DNA of 64,000 bases from CALFXN01 sp937957815 (GTDB taxonomy: Bacteria; Synergistota; Synergistia; Synergistales; Aminobacteriaceae): NCBI GenBank assembly GCA_036788195.1, contig DAIQNX010000002.1, positions 62,001 through 126,000 on the forward strand. Reading direction: 5' to 3'. The notes under the pieces were generated by a model. It worked only from the letters and a program-made list of their open reading frames with translations, did not search any database and was not told where the DNA came from. Of the stretch, positions 16,418 to 24,699 are shown in pieces. Position numbers and translations under genes: made by a program. The stretch's first letter is position 1. Every line of letters starts with the position of its first letter.

Positions 16418-17194
16418 ATGGGTTCTCTCTGGAACAGTGCCGGAGACCTCATGATGAAAACAATGGAAATGCTTCACTCCCTGACGGGATCGTGGGGCGT
16501 CGCGATCATTCTTCTGACCCTGATCGTGCGTGCGCTTCTGCATCCCCTGACGCAGAAGCAGATGGTCAGCATGCAGAAGATGCAGAAGCTTCAGCCGCGC
16601 CTGAAGGTCCTTCAGGAGAAGTACAAGGACGACAAGCAGACGCTCAACAGAGAGGTTATGGCTCTCTACAAGGAAAACAAGGTGAATCCGGCCGCGGGGT
16701 GTGTTCCGCTTCTCGTGCAACTTCCGGTGTTCATCCTGCTTTTCCGTGTGTTGACTTCCTATGATTTTACGGGAGTGTCGTTCCTCGGGGTCAGTCTCGA
16801 CGGAACGGTGCTGTCGACGATGGGAAAGGCCCTCGGTCTTGCAATCCCCACGGCAGAAATAGGCGTCATGTCGATCGTGAACGCGATTATCGCGAATCCG
16901 GCGGGACTTGCGAATGTCGCCCTGTATCTTCCCAACCTGCTTCTCCTGATAGGCATCGGTTTCGTGACGTGGTACCAGCAGCAGCTGAGCGCTTCCGGCA
17001 ACCCGCAGATGGCTATGATGAACTGGTTCATGCCGTTGTTTCTCACGTTCATATGCATTTCTCTCCCCGGTGGCGTTCTCCTGTATTGGGGCGTGTCATC
17101 CGTCATGGGTGTCGTGCATCAGGTTCGCGTGACGCGCCAGACTGCCCGCGAAATGCAGGAAAAACCCGTTCTGTACAAGGATAAGCCCGTATAA
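16418..17194 (+). CDS. yidC: Membrane protein insertase YidC, short form
   Basis: A 258-residue YidC/Oxa1 insertase. Hydrophobic helices are seen at about 26-46 (WGVAIILLTLIVRALL, containing the hydrophilic-groove arginine), 96-113, 165-190 and 205-240. A charged coiled-coil hairpin (KMQKLQPRLKVLQEKYKDDK) lies between the first two. It lacks the large periplasmic P1 domain of typical diderm YidC, so it resembles the Gram-positive form. I prefer ATG 16418, 1 base after the yidD stop; ATG 16406 is an alternative. Confidence 0.93.
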   Translation: MGSLWNSAGDLMMKTMEMLHSLTGSWGVAIILLTLIVRALLHPLTQKQMVSMQKMQKLQPRLKVLQEKYKDDKQTLNREVMALYKENKVNPAAGCVPLLVQLPVFILLFRVLTSYDFTGVSFLGVSLDGTVLSTMGKALGLAIPTAEIGVMSIVNAIIANPAGLANVALYLPNLLLLIGIGFVTWYQQQLSASGNPQMAMMNWFMPLFLTFICISLPGGVLLYWGVSSVMGVVHQVRVTRQTAREMQEKPVLYKDKPV

Positions 17195-17245
17195 CCCGGT
17201 AGACCGGCGCTTCGCTGCGAGACGGTTTGAGAAAGGGATGATTCC

Positions 17246-17893
17246 GTGAACGATCAGGAACTCCTCGTCCTTGAGGTCGGTTCCGTCGACGATGCCGCGA
17301 AAAGTGCGGCTTCCGAATGGTCCGTGTCTCAGGAAGACGTGGTCGTCAAGGTTCTGGAGGAGGAAAAAAGCTTTTTCGGCCTTCTCGGCAGGAAGCTTCG
17401 CGTCGAAGTGCGTCCGCGAATTCCGCTAGTCATCCTTCGCGGGAAGCGGAGCATTTCCGAGATCCTGTCGCGAATGCAGCTCGACGTGGATGTCACCGTG
17501 ACGCCGGAGGAACGCATCAACCTGAGCGGACCGGATGCCGGGGTCGTTATAGGGAAGTACGGTGAAACACTGAAGGCGATGGAGTACCTTGTCAATCTGA
17601 CCGAGCGGAGTGATGAGGAAAGTCCCAGAATCCGGCTGGATAGCGACGGATATCGTGTGCGCCGCGAGCAGAGTCTTCAGCGACTGGCTCAATCTGCGGC
17701 CAGAAAGGCTGTCCGTCGTGGAAAGCCCACGTATCTCGAACCGATGACGAGCTGGGAACGCCGGATCATCCACATCGCACTCAAGGACGATGCTTCAGTC
17801 GAGACGAGATCCGTCGGCGAGGCTCCGGCGAGGAAGGTCGTCGTCTGGCCGGTGAACGCACGCAGGACGCGACGGTTCGACGATCAGGACTGA
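17246..17893 (+). CDS. khpB: Jag/KhpB RNA-binding protein
   Basis: A 215-residue RNA-binding protein with three domains. A Jag-N domain (residues 1-50, SVSQEDVVVKVLEEEKSFFG) is followed by a KH domain with GxxG-type loop VIGKYGETLKAMEYL, and a C-terminal R3H domain (MTSWERRIIHIAL). KhpB works with KhpA as a global RNA chaperone in Firmicutes and affects cell division. It starts at GTG 17246 and closes the rpmH cluster; a strong terminator follows. Confidence 0.93.
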   Translation: MNDQELLVLEVGSVDDAAKSAASEWSVSQEDVVVKVLEEEKSFFGLLGRKLRVEVRPRIPLVILRGKRSISEILSRMQLDVDVTVTPEERINLSGPDAGVVIGKYGETLKAMEYLVNLTERSDEESPRIRLDSDGYRVRREQSLQRLAQSAARKAVRRGKPTYLEPMTSWERRIIHIALKDDASVETRSVGEAPARKVVVWPVNARRTRRFDDQD

Positions 17894-17931
17894 GATGAGA
17901 GACGCGATTTGAATTCGATCGGTTCGATGAG

Positions 17932-17961
17932 GACGTCCGGAGTTCCGGACGTCTTTTTTTT
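17932..17961 (+). terminator. Intrinsic terminator after khpB
   Basis: GACGTCCGGA (17932-17941) and TCCGGACGTC (17944-17953) form a 10-bp perfect inverted repeat, followed by eight T's (17954-17961). Confidence 0.9.
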
Positions 17962-18061
17962 GACGAATACCAACCTTCGCTGAGGCTTCGGTCGGTGAAT
18001 CATACGATGTATCCTGCGTGTCGCGCGATAGAATAGGGGCACTTTCACGGAGGTGATACCA

Positions 18062-19450
18062 ATGAAACGGTCATTGAGGTACAGATCTGCGCTCTTTGCG
18101 GTTGCGGCTGCGGCCTTGTTCGCGTTTGCGGGCGCCGCCGCCGCGCAGGATGCTTTAACGGGCAATCCTATAGCCAGGATAGCGAAAGAAGCCTCTCCGT
18201 CGGTCGTCAATATCGACGTCGAGGCGATGGTGACGCGAAATTATTCACCGTTCCCCGACGATCCGATCTTCCGCCGTTTCTTCGGAGAGGAGTTCCGGCG
18301 TTTTTCCCGGACGGTTCCGATGAAGGGCCGCGGGTCGGGATTCATTGTTTCGGCGGACGGGAAGATCCTCACGAACAATCATGTCGTTGAGGGCGCCGAC
18401 AAGATCACTGTTACGATGTCCGACGGAAGGACCCTCGATGCGAAGATTCTCGGACGCGATCCGACCTTCGATCTCGCGATCATCAAGGTCGACGGAACGA
18501 ACCTTCCGGTTTTGGAAATGGGTGACTCCGACAAGTCGGAGGTCGGAGAATGGGTCGTCGCGATCGGAAATCCGTTCGGCCTCGAACATACCGTGACGGT
18601 GGGCGTCATTTCGGCGAAAAACCGGAGCATTCACGCCGAGAACGTCAACTTCGACGGGTTTCTCCAGACTGACGCGGCCATCAACCCCGGAAACAGCGGA
18701 GGTCCGCTGATCGGGCTCGACGGAAAGGTCATCGGGATCAACACGGCGATCGTGCCGTACGCTCAGGGAATCGGGTTTGCGGTTCCGGTCAACATGGCCA
18801 AACAGGTCATGAACGACCTCGTTCAGTACGGCAAGGTCCGTCGAGGGTGGCTCGGAGTTTACATCCAGCCGCTGACGAAGGAATTCGCGCAGGCGTATGG
18901 CGTCTCGGAGGAAAAGGGAGCCGTTGTGAGCGACGTAATGCCGGATTCCCCTGCGGACAAGGCGGGACTTCGTCGGGGCGACGTCATCATCGCGGTCAAC
19001 AAGGACAAAATCGAGGGTTCCCAGGAACTCGTGACGAAGATTCGGAACTTCAATTCCGGCGAGACTGTTTCGCTCACTCTGATCCGGCAGGGAAAACAGA
19101 TGTCGGTTTCCGTGACTCTCTCTGAGGTTTCCGGATCCAGTGAAGACGAGAAAAGCGGCGGAACCGAAGTGCTCAAGAAGATCGGCGTCGAAGTCAGCAG
19201 GATCACTCAGGAGCATCGGAAGAACTATGGGATCAGGGGGCGTGACGGAGTTGTCGTCACGTCCGTCGAGGAGGGGTCCGCTGCGGCGCGGGCGGGAATC
19301 CGCGAAGGAGACGTCGTTCTCGAAATCAACGGAGTGAAGGTTTCCGACCCGTCGCAGATAGGAAACATTTCGACGAAGAAAGATTCGGTGGTTCTGCTTC
19401 TGTTGCGTGACGGTCGAACGTTTTTCCTGTCCCTCAAACTCGAAAAGTAA
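18062..19450 (+). CDS. degP: DegP/HtrA-type periplasmic serine protease
   Basis: A 462-residue Do-like protease and chaperone of the cell envelope. A signal peptide (KRSLRYRSALFAVAAAALF, cleavage after GAAAA near residue 28) precedes a trypsin-like domain with catalytic triad H107 (NNHVVEG), D137 (TFDLAIIKV) and S212 (GNSGGPL). Two PDZ domains follow (about 265-355 and 375-460), each with a GxxxGD-type binding loop. The ATG at 18062 has CGGAGGTGAT upstream. A possible -10 TAGAAT lies at 18029-18034 with no clear -35. Confidence 0.96.
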   Translation: MKRSLRYRSALFAVAAAALFAFAGAAAAQDALTGNPIARIAKEASPSVVNIDVEAMVTRNYSPFPDDPIFRRFFGEEFRRFSRTVPMKGRGSGFIVSADGKILTNNHVVEGADKITVTMSDGRTLDAKILGRDPTFDLAIIKVDGTNLPVLEMGDSDKSEVGEWVVAIGNPFGLEHTVTVGVISAKNRSIHAENVNFDGFLQTDAAINPGNSGGPLIGLDGKVIGINTAIVPYAQGIGFAVPVNMAKQVMNDLVQYGKVRRGWLGVYIQPLTKEFAQAYGVSEEKGAVVSDVMPDSPADKAGLRRGDVIIAVNKDKIEGSQELVTKIRNFNSGETVSLTLIRQGKQMSVSVTLSEVSGSSEDEKSGGTEVLKKIGVEVSRITQEHRKNYGIRGRDGVVVTSVEEGSAAARAGIREGDVVLEINGVKVSDPSQIGNISTKKDSVVLLLLRDGRTFFLSLKLEK

Positions 19451-19486
19451 GCGATCCGATCCGAACGGGCGGGAAGACAATCTCAA

Positions 19487-19535
19487 CCGAGACGCGAAGG
19501 GCCCGGCAGAAAAAGCCGGACCCTTCGCGTCTCGG
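19487..19535. terminator. Long hairpin between convergent degP and histidine kinase genes
   Basis: Two 21-base arms (19487-19507 and 19515-19535) are complementary with a single mismatch around a 7-base loop AGAAAAA. No U-tract follows on either strand, but the stability and the position between convergent genes suggest a bidirectional terminator or 3'-end stabiliser. Confidence 0.6.
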
Positions 19536-19538
19536 GGG

Positions 19539-20558
19539 TCATGCGTCGTAATCGGAAAGAGAAACCGTATCCAGCGGGAAGAGTACCGTGAAGGAGCTGC
19601 CTTTCCCGAGTGCCGATTCGATCTCCATCTCTCCCCCGTGGATCTCGACGACCCTTTGCACGAGAGAAAGTCCGAGACCGTACCCGGATGATGAACGCGA
19701 CGCGTCCCCTCGCCAGAACAGGTCACGGCATCTTCGTATGGCGAACTCGTCCATTCCTTTGCCGTGATCCCAGATCCGCACGAAAGAGACGCTCTTCGAA
19801 AGGTCATGCCCCGAGTCGACACCGAGTTCTCCTCCTTCGGGAGTGAACTTGCTCGCGTTTTCGATGAGGTTGACGATCATCCGGATCAAAAGGGGATGAT
19901 TGCCGAACGTCGGCGCGAAATCGAGACTCCTGGAAAGCGATTGCTTTCGTATGCCCGATATGAGATACGAGACGAACTGACATGCCTCGTCGGCGGCGAG
20001 CAGAAGATCGACCTGTTCCTTCCATTCGGATGACCCCATGAAAGAAAGACGGGAGAGCTCCAGAATCGAATCGACAATCTGTTGCATGGATTCGAGGTGG
20101 AAGAGAATTTCCTCGAGGCGGGCATTGTAGTAGGAAGGATCCCGCTCCCTGGAGAGCATGATTTCCACTTTGCCCTTGATAACGGCGAGAGGTGTGCGGA
20201 GTTCGTGACTTGTATCGGCGGAGAGCTGCTTCAGTTGCGCTTCGCGGCTTTCGAAACGGGTGACGAGCGAATGAAGTTCGCTTGAGAAGGATCGCAGATC
20301 GGCCGGGATAGTGTCTTCGTTCAAAGGAGGGCGTTCCGCAACGGGAATACGCATCGTTTCAAAGAGCGCGAACAACGAACGTACAACGGTCCTGCGGCCT
20401 GCGCGATACGCAAAGAGCGACGTAGGTCCCGAAAGAGAGACGCATCCCAGGAGAGTCGCGATAAAAGGAGACAAAGTCCAGAAAGCCGCCGCCAGGATGG
20501 CTGTCGTGATGGAAACAGAAAGAACAAGTGTCTCTGCGAACGAAAAGTTCCCGAACAC
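19539..20558 (-). CDS. Membrane sensor histidine kinase of a two-component pair
   Basis: A 339-residue kinase. Two closely spaced N-terminal hydrophobic segments (about residues 8-50) leave almost no extracytoplasmic loop, so it may sense an intramembrane signal. The dimerisation domain has the phospho-accepting histidine in SHELRTPLAVIKG (about H118). The ATPase domain shows NLIENASKF (N box), WDHGKGM (G1) and YGLGLSLVQRVV (G2). The start is GTG (20556-20558) with GAGAGGAAGG upstream. It follows its response regulator by 59 bases in the same operon. The signal is unknown; proximity to degP hints at envelope stress. Confidence 0.9.
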   Translation of the reverse strand: MFGNFSFAETLVLSVSITTAILAAAFWTLSPFIATLLGCVSLSGPTSLFAYRAGRRTVVRSLFALFETMRIPVAERPPLNEDTIPADLRSFSSELHSLVTRFESREAQLKQLSADTSHELRTPLAVIKGKVEIMLSRERDPSYYNARLEEILFHLESMQQIVDSILELSRLSFMGSSEWKEQVDLLLAADEACQFVSYLISGIRKQSLSRSLDFAPTFGNHPLLIRMIVNLIENASKFTPEGGELGVDSGHDLSKSVSFVRIWDHGKGMDEFAIRRCRDLFWRGDASRSSSGYGLGLSLVQRVVEIHGGEMEIESALGKGSSFTVLFPLDTVSLSDYDA

Positions 20559-20617
20559 AGCCTTCCTCTCTTCCGGTTCGGAGCGAGTCGGGACGTTCCG
20601 AACCTCCCCCGCTTCGC

Positions 20618-21298
20618 TTAATTGTAGGCGGGACAGTTGACCTTATACCCCACGCCCCGGACCGTGACGATCAGCGTATCGTATCCGACCTTTCTGAGTT
20701 TGTCCCTGAGGTACTTCACATGGACGTCGACGACGTTGCTCGTTCCGTCATATTCTTTCTGCCACACGTGAGTGATGATGCGCTCTCTGGAGAAGACCTG
20801 GTTTTCGTATCGCATGAGGAGTTCCAGAATATCGAACTCGCGTCGTCTCAGCGGAACGACCACATTGTCCACGCGGCACTCGCGCGCGACGGGGTCGAGA
20901 ACGAGGCCGCCGCATTTCAGGATCGGGCGTTGCTGGTCCGAACTCCGTCGTACGAGTGTCCGTACCCGGGCAAGCAATTCCCTGAAATCGAACGGTTTGA
21001 CGAGGTAGTCGTCGGCTCCGCTGTTCAGTCCCTCGACCTTGTCTTCCACGCTGTCGAGGGCAGTGAGGATGATGACGGGCGTCGCGTTGCCCTCTTCCCG
21101 CATTTTCCGCAACATCTCGAGTCCGCTCATTTGCGGAAGCATGAGATCGAGGACGATGCATTCAACATCCGATTCGCGTGTTTTCTCCAGTCCTTCTTCT
21201 CCGGAGTACGCACTCTCCACGGAAAACCCGTTTTCCGCAAATCCCTCCGCAAGTACCTGGACGAGATCCTTGTTGTCCTCGACAATAAGCAGTGACAT
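20618..21298 (-). CDS. OmpR/PhoB-type response regulator
   Basis: A 226-residue transcription factor. The receiver domain contains the acidic pocket (VEDN), phosphoacceptor D51 in CIVLDLMLP, T/S switch in VIILTALD and the conserved lysine in YLVKPFDF. The C-terminal winged helix has VVPLRRREFDILELLM and NVVDVHVKYLRDKLRK. The start ATG has GAGGAGG upstream. It is first in a two-gene operon with the histidine kinase. Inverted repeats near its own promoter suggest autoregulation. Confidence 0.93.
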   Translation of the reverse strand: MSLLIVEDNKDLVQVLAEGFAENGFSVESAYSGEEGLEKTRESDVECIVLDLMLPQMSGLEMLRKMREEGNATPVIILTALDSVEDKVEGLNSGADDYLVKPFDFRELLARVRTLVRRSSDQQRPILKCGGLVLDPVARECRVDNVVVPLRRREFDILELLMRYENQVFSRERIITHVWQKEYDGTSNVVDVHVKYLRDKLRKVGYDTLIVTVRGVGYKVNCPAYN

Positions 21299-21348
21299 CG
21301 TGAATCCTCCTCGGGCAACGCGTGAATCGATTCTTAGATCCTCGGATC

Positions 21349-21377
21349 ATTAAAGCACATTCAAAATCCAATGTCGA
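21349..21377 (-). promoter_or_regulatory. Promoter of the two-component operon with extended -10
   Basis: On the minus strand, TCGACA (complement of 21372-21377), 17-base spacer ending TGC, then TTTAAT (complement of 21349-21354). Inverted repeats flank it: AATGT/ACATT (21370-21374, 21383-21387) over the -35, and GATCC/GGATC (21337-21348) near the start point. Confidence 0.6.
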
Positions 21378-21442
21378 GTGCAACATTAGATTCTTGCTAC
21401 ATTTTTTTATTCTCCATCTTCGTCCGCTCCGGATGACCGCAT

Positions 21443-21471
21443 TTGCAAAACGCGGATCGGAATGCTACTAT
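21443..21471 (+). promoter_or_regulatory. Promoter of rpsO with extended -10
   Basis: TTGCAA (21443-21448), 17-base spacer ending TGC, TACTAT (21466-21471). The start is predicted near 21478, giving a leader of about 69 bases. Confidence 0.65.
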
Positions 21472-21488
21472 CTTTCCTAACCCATCAC

Positions 21489-21514
21489 TCGGAACGCCCG
21501 TTTGAGCGTTCTGG
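21489..21514 (+). promoter_or_regulatory. Hairpin in the rpsO leader, possible S15 autoregulatory site
   Basis: GAACGC (21492-21497) pairs with GCGTTC (21506-21511). The helix extends outward through G-U and C-G pairs to about 21489/21514, directly followed by GGGTCTTCGGG. Leaders of rpsO are often bound by S15 for feedback. The assignment here is inference from position and fold only. Confidence 0.35.
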
Positions 21515-21546
21515 GTCTTCGGGATTCTGTTTATGAGGTGAGTTTG

Positions 21547-21813
21547 ATGCTTGAAAAAGATGTGAAGCAGTCGATTATCCAGGAATACCAGACGCACGGT
21601 TCCGATACGGGATCGCCCGAGGTTCAGGTCGCGATGCTGACGAGACGGATCCGTGACCTCACGGAGCACCTGAAGCAGCACACGAAGGACTTCCATTCCC
21701 AGCGCGGCCTGCTCAAGATGGTCGGAACGCGCCGGAAACTTCTTCGCTACCTGAAGGATAAGGATTTCAGTCGTTACAAGAAGCTCATCGAACGCCTCGA
21801 ACTGAGACACTGA
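21547..21813 (+). CDS. rpsO: 30S ribosomal protein S15
   Basis: An 88-residue 16S rRNA-binding protein of the small subunit platform. DTGSPEVQVAMLTRRI and the HTKDFHSQRGLLKMVGTRRK region are diagnostic. The ATG at 21547 follows GAGGTGAG. A short frame extension upstream lacks support. The gene has its own promoter, leader and terminator. It lies ahead of pnp, as in many bacteria, but is separated from it by the terminator. Confidence 0.98.
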   Translation: MLEKDVKQSIIQEYQTHGSDTGSPEVQVAMLTRRIRDLTEHLKQHTKDFHSQRGLLKMVGTRRKLLRYLKDKDFSRYKKLIERLELRH

Positions 21814-21832
21814 GAAGGCGCAAGAATGTTCC

Positions 21833-21864
21833 GTGCGGGGGCGAACGCCCCCGCACTTTTTTTT
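21833..21864 (+). terminator. Intrinsic terminator after rpsO
   Basis: GTGCGGGGGC (21833-21842), GAAC tetraloop, GCCCCCGCAC (21847-21856), then eight T's. A textbook intrinsic terminator. Confidence 0.95.
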
Positions 21865-21871
21865 CGTCGTG

Positions 21872-21899
21872 TTGTGGTATCCTTGACACTGCATAAAAT
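21872..21899 (+). promoter_or_regulatory. Candidate pnp promoter
   Basis: TTGTGG (21872-21877), 16-base spacer, TAAAAT (21894-21899). A perfect TTGACA at 21883-21888 is also present but has no convincing -10 at the right distance. Some promoter must lie in this 66-bp gap because the rpsO terminator precedes it. Confidence 0.4.
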
Positions 21900-21930
21900 C
21901 GGATGAATGGATTCTGGAGGAGGCTGAAAC

Positions 21931-24216
21931 ATGCATAAGAGGTATACGCTGGATATCGGAGCCGAGACGCTCGTCTTCGAGACCGGCAACGTCGCCAGAC
22001 AGGCGAATGGCGCGGTCATGGCGCAATACGGCGAGACGATCGTTCTGACGACCGCATGTATCGCGGAAACGGCGCGGAAGGGGATCGACTTTTTCCCGCT
22101 GCTTGTCGATTTCGAGGAACGATTCTACTCGGCGGGGAAAATTCCCGGAGGGTTCATCAAAAGAGAAGGTCGTCCCTCGGAAACCGCTGTCCTGAGCGCA
22201 CGGGTCGTGGATCGTTCGATTCGCTCGCTTTTCGACGACGATATGCGCCACGACGTCCATGTCGTGACGACGGTTCTCGCAGTCGACCAGGTCTATCTTC
22301 CGAACGTACTGGCGATCAACGCGGCCTCCGTTGCCCTGACGATTTCCGATATTCCGTGGAACGGTCCCGTCGGAGCCGTCCGGATGGGGCGCATCGACGG
22401 CCTTCTCGTCGTGAACCCGACGGAACAGCAGATGGAGACGTCCGACCTCGACCTTCTCGTTGCGGGGCACGCGGACGGAATTACGATGGTCGAGTCCGGA
22501 TCGAGGGAATTGTCCGAGGAAGTCCTGATCGACGCCCTCGAAATGGCGCATCGCGAGATCCGGAAGATCGTCGACCTGCAGCTTCGGATGCGCGAGGAAA
22601 TCGGCAGGGAAAAAGCTGTGCTGCCGAAACCGGAGCGCATTCCCGAAATCGACGAATGGATGCGGCGGGAACTCGGGAAAACGGTCTACGAAGCCGTGAA
22701 GATTCATGAAAAGAAACCGAGGAACGACGCGATCCGAGATGCGAAGACGAAAGCGCTCGAGTATTTCGAGGACCGGTTCGCGGAGAGCGACGAATATATC
22801 GCGAACGCGATCGAATCGATGGTGAAGACGTCGATGCGTTCGGTGATTCTCGACGAGGGGATTCGCGCCGACGGACGCAGGATGGACGAGGTTCGTCCGA
22901 TATCGTGCGAGGTCGGTGTCCTTCCGAGAGTACACGGCTCCGCTCTGTTCACGCGCGGAGAGACGCAATCCCTCGGTGTCACGACGCTCGGCATGATCGG
23001 AATGGACGACCAGATCCTCGACGGACTCAAGGCCGACGAGCCGGCGAAGAGGTTTATCCTCCATTACAACTTTCCGCCGTTCTCCGTTGGCGAAGTCAGG
23101 CCGATGCGAGGTCCCGGCCGCCGTGAAATAGGTCACGGCGCCCTCGCCGAACGCGCGCTCCGGCAGGTGATTCCCGACGAAACGGAGTTCCCGTATGTCA
23201 TGCGCGTCGTCTCGGACATCCTCGAGTCGAACGGCTCCAGTTCGCAGGCCTCGATCTGTTCCGGCAGCCTGTCCCTGATGAGTGCCGGAGTCCCGATCAG
23301 GCGACACGTCGCCGGGATCGCGATGGGGCTCATCAAGGAAGGCGACAAGGTTCAGGTTCTGACGGACATTCAGGGGCTCGAAGATCACTACGGCGATATG
23401 GATTTCAAGGTCGCCGGGACCAGAGTGGGCGTGACGGCCCTTCAGATGGACAACAAGGCCGGAGGAATAACGCGTTCTATTCTCGAGCAGGCGCTGTCGC
23501 AGGCGAAAGAAGCACGGATGCAGATTCTCGACCGGATGGAAGAAACCATTTCGACTCCCGCGCGACTCTCTCCGAACGCGCCGAGGATATTCACGACGAC
23601 GATCGATCCTGAAAAGATCAGGGATGTCATCGGCCCGGGAGGAAAGGTTATCAGGGGAATCACGCAGAAGACGGGCGTCAAGATCAACGTCGAGGATAAT
23701 GGCGAGGTGTACATCTGCGGACCGAGCCAGGAGCAGGTCGACGAGGCCGCGTCGATCATCCGAGGGCTCACCAAGGAACTCGAAGCCGGAGAAATGTACT
23801 ACGGGACCGTTACGCGAATGCTCGCTTTCGGTGCCTTCGTGGAGTGCGTTTCCGGCAAGGAGGGGCTCCTTCACGTCAGCGAGGTGAGCACGCATCGCAT
23901 CCCCAAGCCGGACGACGTTTTCAAGATCGGCGACCGCGTCCTCGTCATGGTCAAGGAGATCGACGATATGGGCCGCGTGAACCTGACGCGCAAACGGCTT
24001 CTCGATCAGGAGCAGAAGGTCCGGGACGCGGGTTTCGGCGACGCGTTCGAAGCCGAAAAGGTCCGCGAGGAGGAGATCTCCAGGATTCCCTCGCCCGCAC
24101 CCGGCGACCGGAGCGGCGGAGAACGCGGAGGAGAGCGCAGGGGCGGCGACAGACGTCCCGGTTCCGATGGTCCGCGGAGACGCTCCGGCGACGGCGGGAG
24201 AGATCGCCAGAGATGA
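21931..24216 (+). CDS. pnp: Polyribonucleotide nucleotidyltransferase (PNPase)
   Basis: A 761-residue 3'-5' phosphorolytic exoribonuclease that acts in mRNA decay. Two RNase PH domains are seen: FFPLLVDFEERFYSAGKIPG in the first, and FTRGETQSLGVTTLG, YNFPPFSVGEV and GDMDFKVAGT in the second. A KH domain (DVIGPGGKVIRGI) and an S1 domain (YYGTVTRMLAFGAFVE, GLLHVSE) follow. The last 40 or so residues form an arginine/glycine-rich tail. ATG 21931 has GGAGGAGG upstream. The stop overlaps dut by 4 bases. Confidence 0.98.
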   Translation: MHKRYTLDIGAETLVFETGNVARQANGAVMAQYGETIVLTTACIAETARKGIDFFPLLVDFEERFYSAGKIPGGFIKREGRPSETAVLSARVVDRSIRSLFDDDMRHDVHVVTTVLAVDQVYLPNVLAINAASVALTISDIPWNGPVGAVRMGRIDGLLVVNPTEQQMETSDLDLLVAGHADGITMVESGSRELSEEVLIDALEMAHREIRKIVDLQLRMREEIGREKAVLPKPERIPEIDEWMRRELGKTVYEAVKIHEKKPRNDAIRDAKTKALEYFEDRFAESDEYIANAIESMVKTSMRSVILDEGIRADGRRMDEVRPISCEVGVLPRVHGSALFTRGETQSLGVTTLGMIGMDDQILDGLKADEPAKRFILHYNFPPFSVGEVRPMRGPGRREIGHGALAERALRQVIPDETEFPYVMRVVSDILESNGSSSQASICSGSLSLMSAGVPIRRHVAGIAMGLIKEGDKVQVLTDIQGLEDHYGDMDFKVAGTRVGVTALQMDNKAGGITRSILEQALSQAKEARMQILDRMEETISTPARLSPNAPRIFTTTIDPEKIRDVIGPGGKVIRGITQKTGVKINVEDNGEVYICGPSQEQVDEAASIIRGLTKELEAGEMYYGTVTRMLAFGAFVECVSGKEGLLHVSEVSTHRIPKPDDVFKIGDRVLVMVKEIDDMGRVNLTRKRLLDQEQKVRDAGFGDAFEAEKVREEEISRIPSPAPGDRSGGERGGERRGGDRRPGSDGPRRRSGDGGRDRQR

Positions 24217-24659
24217 ACCACGTCTCCGTGAAGGTTGTGCGGAGGGAGAACGCGGCGGATATTCCTCTTCCGGCTTACGAAACGCCGTTCTCTTCGGGGA
24301 TGGATCTGCGTTCCGCCGAGGATCACGTTCTGTTGCCCGGGGAACGGGTGACGATAGGAACGGGACTTCTCGTCGAGATCCCCGAAGGGTACGAGTTTCA
24401 GGTGCGGCCGAGGAGCGGATTGGCGTTGCGCCATGGCGTCACCGTCCTGAACGCGCCCGGAACCATCGACAGCGATTATCGCGGGGAAATCCGCGTCATT
24501 CTCATCAATCATGGTCGCGAACCCTTCGCGATAGCGCGCGGAGACCGGATCGCACAGATGATACTTGCCCGGACCGAGAGTGTCCTCTGGGTCGAGGAAA
24601 ACGAAGTTTCCCCGACCCAGAGGGGAGAAGGGGGCTTCGGGAGCTCCGGCGTAAAATAG
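24213..24659 (+). CDS. dut: dUTP diphosphatase
   Basis: A 148-residue trimeric dUTPase that keeps uracil out of DNA and provides dUMP for thymidylate synthesis, matching the ThyX route encoded further on. All five motifs are present: SSGMDLRS, RPRSGLAL, NAPGTIDSDYRGEI, RGDRIAQMIL and the C-terminal lid GEGGFGSSG. The ATG overlaps the pnp stop by 4 bases, so translation is probably coupled. Confidence 0.97.
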   Translation: MNHVSVKVVRRENAADIPLPAYETPFSSGMDLRSAEDHVLLPGERVTIGTGLLVEIPEGYEFQVRPRSGLALRHGVTVLNAPGTIDSDYRGEIRVILINHGREPFAIARGDRIAQMILARTESVLWVEENEVSPTQRGEGGFGSSGVK

Positions 24660-24664
24660 GGACG

Positions 24665-24693
24665 TTGACAGAACGTTCGTATCGGGGCATAAT
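24665..24693 (+). promoter_or_regulatory. Promoter of the thrS T-box transcript
   Basis: Perfect TTGACA (24665-24670), 17-base spacer, CATAAT (24688-24693). It is the best promoter match in the window, placed directly upstream of the T-box leader. Confidence 0.75.
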
Positions 24694-24699
24694 AACGCG

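Noticed and set aside
21397..23895. Open frame of over 800 codons antisense to pnp
   Set aside because: It mirrors the codon pattern of pnp in a GC-rich genome, has no ribosome-binding site and no recognisable motif.
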